Assembly (NCBI GenBank): GCA_002405755.1
Contig: DHMK01000074.1
Coordinates: forward strand, 18,143 to 23,808
Length of the DNA stretch: 5,666 nucleotides
Direction: 5' to 3'
From: Clostridiales bacterium UBA4644
Lineage (GTDB): Bacteria > Bacillota > Clostridia > Oscillospirales > Butyricicoccaceae
In this document: one piece after another, positions 4,737 to 5,666 of the stretch
How the letters are laid out: each line of letters begins with the position of its first letter
Numbering within the stretch: position 1 is the first letter of the stretch
The notes under the pieces: generated by a model
Told to the model about the DNA's origin: nothing
What the model saw: the letters and a program-made list of their open reading frames with translations, nothing else
Database searches by the model: none
Made by a program: the position numbers and the translations under genes

Positions 4737-4765
4737 ATCATACCACGCAGCGCGGGCTTTGTCAA
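4737..4765 (-). promoter_or_regulatory. Toxin promoter, unit 1
   Basis: On the minus strand TTGACA (4765-4760), 17 bp, TATGAT (4742-4737), with an expected start near 4730 and a leader of about 55 nt. Nearly identical to 5276-5304. Confidence 0.8.
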
Positions 4766-4839
4766 TTTTTGCCGGGGCTTGCCCCCCCCCTGTGTCGAAG
4801 TCTGTCGATTTTTGTCGGAAAATAAAAGCGCCGGAGCCA

Positions 4840-4868
4840 TTGACAAACCGGCCCAGCAGGAGTATGCT
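4840..4868 (+). promoter_or_regulatory. Promoter of conserved RNA, unit 2
   Basis: TTGACA (4840-4845), 17 bp, TATGCT (4863-4868). The spacer differs from units 1 and 3 at two bases (AGCAGG for GGTAGG) but keeps its length. Confidence 0.75.
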
Positions 4869-4874
4869 GTAGTC

Positions 4875-4976
4875 AATAAGGATGCTCGCTCATGGCTGCA
4901 GCGGACATTCTTAGAAAGCCATTATGGCTTGAGACCGCGCCGCTTAAAGTCATACAAGCGGCGCGGTCTTCCTTTT
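4875..4976 (+). ncRNA. Conserved 102-nt RNA, unit 2
   Basis: Same length and structure as unit 1. The terminator stem is a perfect 13 bp (4933-4945 with 4956-4968) followed by TTCCTTTT. Within the transcript the one difference from unit 3 is G to A in the loop of the AAGCC/GGCTT hairpin; the paired bases are kept. Confidence 0.6.
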
Positions 4977-5005
4977 GCAGGGACAGAAAAAACCGCCCTG
5001 TCTGC

Positions 5006-5034
5006 TTGACAAAGCGGCTCCGGAGTGCTATATT
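5006..5034 (+). promoter_or_regulatory. Antitoxin RNA promoter, unit 2
   Basis: TTGACA (5006-5011), 17 bp, TATATT (5029-5034). It shares only the -35 half with units 1 and 3. Confidence 0.75.
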
Positions 5035-5040
5035 GGTGTC

Positions 5041-5138
5041 AGTAAGAACGGCTGCCATGACCGGTGGCGGTCGTCCCGAAATGGAGTTTAGAACTCGATG
5101 GAAACGCCGCTTACCGCTATGGTGGGCGGTTATTTCTT
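5041..5138 (+). ncRNA. Candidate type I antitoxin RNA, unit 2
   Basis: The predicted RNA runs from about 5041 to the T-rich TTATTTCTT after a short stem ACCGC/GCGGT (5113-5117 with 5126-5130). It overlaps the stop codon and 3' end of the unit 2 toxin message. Its body shows no clear match to the antitoxin RNAs of units 1 and 3, as expected if it tracks its own toxin. The terminator is weaker than in the other units. Confidence 0.5.
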
Positions 5139-5219
5139 ATGTCTGAAGGCCGTTACGACCAGAGACGCAAGGCCGATGAGCACAAGCGTGTATGTAAACA
5201 TATCCGCGTAAGTGACCAC
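5130..5219 (-). CDS. Small hydrophobic type I toxin-like peptide (holin-like toxin group), unit 2
   Basis: A 29-residue peptide starting at GTG 5219: MVTYADMFTYT, then a hydrophobic span (about residues 10-24, TLVLIGLASLVVTAF) and the basic tail RHKK. It shares MVTYA plus an acidic residue, its length, a single membrane span and a basic end with the unit 1 peptide, but little else. AAGGGGG (complement of 5228-5234) lies 8 nt ahead, the same distance as in unit 1. An ATG at 5221-5219 overlaps the GTG in another frame and would give a 22-residue polar peptide (MWSLTRIC...) unlike a toxin, so GTG is preferred. Promoter, leader hairpin and convergent RNA match unit 1. Toxicity is inferred. Confidence 0.7.
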   Translation of the reverse strand: MVTYADMFTYTLVLIGLASLVVTAFRHKK

Positions 5220-5225
5220 ATCGCG

Positions 5226-5246
5226 CACCCCCTTTTCAGGGAAGTG
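5226..5246 (-). promoter_or_regulatory. Hairpin hiding the toxin 2 Shine-Dalgarno site
   Basis: In the message CACUUCC (5246-5240) pairs with GGGGGUG (5232-5226) with two U-G pairs. The right arm overlaps the ribosome binding site. It keeps the CACTTCC arm seen in toxin 1 although the rest of the leader differs. Confidence 0.5.
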
Positions 5247-5275
5247 GACAACCTGCCGTTCTTACCGACGCATTT

Positions 5276-5304
5276 ATCATACCATGCAGCGCGGGCTTTG
5301 TCAA
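5276..5304 (-). promoter_or_regulatory. Toxin promoter, unit 2
   Basis: On the minus strand TTGACA (5304-5299), 17 bp, TATGAT (5281-5276). The spacer is the same as in unit 1 except for one base. Confidence 0.8.
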
Positions 5305-5376
5305 TTTCTGTCGGCGACTTGCCCCTCCGTGTCGAAGCCTGTCGATTTTTGTCGGAAAATAAAAGCGCCGGAGCCA

Positions 5377-5405
5377 TTGACAAACCGGCCCGGTAGGAGT
5401 ATGCT
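5377..5405 (+). promoter_or_regulatory. Promoter of conserved RNA, unit 3
   Basis: TTGACA (5377-5382), 17 bp, TATGCT (5400-5405); identical to unit 1. Confidence 0.75.
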
Positions 5406-5411
5406 GTAATC

Positions 5412-5513
5412 AATAAGGATGCTCGCTCATGGCTGCAGCGGACATTCTTAGAAAGCCGTTATGGCTTGAGACCGCGCCGCTTAAAGTCATACAAGCGGCG
5501 CGGTCTTCCTTTT
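5412..5513 (+). ncRNA. Conserved 102-nt RNA, unit 3
   Basis: Same length as in units 1 and 2. A perfect 13-bp terminator stem (5470-5482 with 5493-5505) is followed by TTCCTTTT. It differs from unit 1 by one base near the terminator loop. Confidence 0.6.
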
Positions 5514-5542
5514 GCAGGGACAGAAAAAACGCCATGTCATCC

Positions 5543-5570
5543 TTGACAAAGCGGCGGATCTGCATATAAT
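5543..5570 (+). promoter_or_regulatory. Antitoxin RNA promoter, unit 3
   Basis: TTGACA (5543-5548), 16 bp, TATAAT (5565-5570); identical to unit 1 through the first transcribed bases. Confidence 0.8.
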
Positions 5571-5576
5571 GGAATC

Positions 5577-5666
5577 AGAAGGGCGCTGTTGTAAGACGGT
5601 CAGCCCTCAAGTTAAACAGTCAATCTATGTTGACCGCTTGGGTACCAGCCGAGCGGTCAACACGCT
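5577..5666 (+). ncRNA. Candidate type I antitoxin RNA, unit 3 (3' end near or beyond window end)
   Basis: It starts like the unit 1 RNA (GAAGGGCGCTG) and then diverges. It contains a GGGC...GCCC stem and ends in the strong hairpin at 5629-5661. The toxin it should pair with is outside the window. Confidence 0.5.
5629..5661. terminator. Hairpin at the toxin/antitoxin 3' junction, unit 3
   Basis: GTTGACCGCTTGG (5629-5641) pairs with CCGAGCGGTCAAC (5649-5661), 13 bp with one wobble and a 7-nt loop. Its TTGACCGC arm resembles ATGACCGC in unit 1, and on the minus strand the TGA at 5659-5657 matches the toxin stop position there. Confidence 0.6.

Larger units (their letters stand above)
4259..4790. 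repeat. Tandem array unit 1
   Basis: A unit of 532 bp. Order: TGTCG triplet, 102-nt RNA gene (+), antisense-RNA promoter and RNA (+), convergent toxin peptide gene (-), toxin promoter (-). The first about 180 bp match units 2 and 3 nearly base for base. The antitoxin promoter region also matches unit 3 through 4517 or so; the centre is unique. Confidence 0.95.
4791..5327. repeat. Tandem array unit 2
   Basis: A unit of 537 bp with the same order as unit 1. The 102-nt RNA differs from unit 3 at only two bases by eye. After the antitoxin -35 box the sequence leaves the other two units (different spacer, TATATT -10, different RNA body and peptide), then returns to identity at the toxin promoter. 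Confidence 0.95.
5328..5666. repeat. Tandem array unit 3, cut by window end
   Basis: It matches unit 1 from the TGTCG triplet through the antitoxin promoter and first RNA bases (to about 5588), then diverges. The hairpin at 5629-5661 occupies the place of the toxin terminator. By analogy the toxin gene lies mostly beyond 5666 on the minus strand; a TGA at 5659-5657 sits where the other toxin stops do. Confidence 0.9.

Noticed and set aside
4589..4876. Minus-strand frame of 95 codons ending in the toxin sequence
   Set aside because: Only the last 28 codons (from ATG 4675) are supported. The earlier part crosses the toxin promoter, the TGTCG repeat and the neighbouring RNA promoter in reverse.
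4892..5146. Plus-strand frames starting MAAADILRKP in the array
   Set aside because: They cross the strong terminator of the 102-nt RNA and a second promoter, and after it the frames differ between units. Kept only as a low-interest idea.
5153..5413. Minus-strand frame of 86 codons ending MWSLTRIC...
   Set aside because: Its upstream part is the reverse of the conserved array sequence; the real peptide is in the adjacent frame from GTG 5219.
4259..5666. CRISPR array
   Set aside because: Repeats are hundreds of bases long, contain promoters and terminators, and have no uniform short spacers.

Overview
The window looks like chromosomal DNA of a gut-type Clostridia, most likely an Oscillospiraceae/Ruminococcaceae member. 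The reasons are a SipW-type/TasA-like secreted protein of the kind common there, strong AGGAGG-type ribosome binding sites, TTG and GTG starts, sigma-A promoters with 16-17 bp spacers, and an hsdS fragment and a MarR/GNAT operon of Firmicutes type. The genus cannot be fixed from sequence alone.

Layout. (1) 88-1271 (+): a TasA/camelysin-like secreted protein with a C-terminal beta-helix-like part. Its first codons are out of frame with the rest at an A6 run. A strong terminator follows (1315-1343). (2) 1379-2317 (+): the trans-translation module, with a sigma-A promoter, smpB (TTG start), ssrA (tmRNA, with CCA encoded) and a 16-bp intrinsic terminator. SmpB and tmRNA together rescue stalled ribosomes. 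(3) 2318-2872: a scarred junction. A remnant of a type I restriction specificity gene (hsdS, +) abuts a GNAT acetyltransferase gene (-) that is cut just after its acetyl-CoA motif. (4) 2874-3900 (-): the intact part of the same operon, promoter and palindrome, marR, then a complete GNAT acetyltransferase, then the broken one. (5) 3901-4258: no convincing gene; it holds strong hairpins, three TGCACCCCC repeats and an 18-bp inverted copy of part of the ssrA terminator. (6) 4259-5666: a tandem array of three units with a period of about 535 bp, the third cut by the window end.

The array is the most interesting part. Each unit appears to carry, on the + strand, a nearly invariant 102-nt RNA with its own promoter and perfect terminator hairpin, then a second + promoter for an RNA that runs into the 3' end of a minus-strand gene. 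That gene encodes a 28-29 residue membrane peptide (MVTYAE.../MVTYAD...) and has its own promoter and a hairpin over its Shine-Dalgarno sequence. This is the architecture of type I toxin-antitoxin loci (TxpA/RatA or BsrG/SR4 style; the peptide resembles the 'putative holin-like toxin' group). The promoters and the first RNA are nearly identical between units, while the peptide and the antisense RNA body have diverged. That fits a duplicated chassis carrying different, possibly non-cross-reacting, toxin/antitoxin pairs. The role of the invariant 102-nt RNA is unknown to me.
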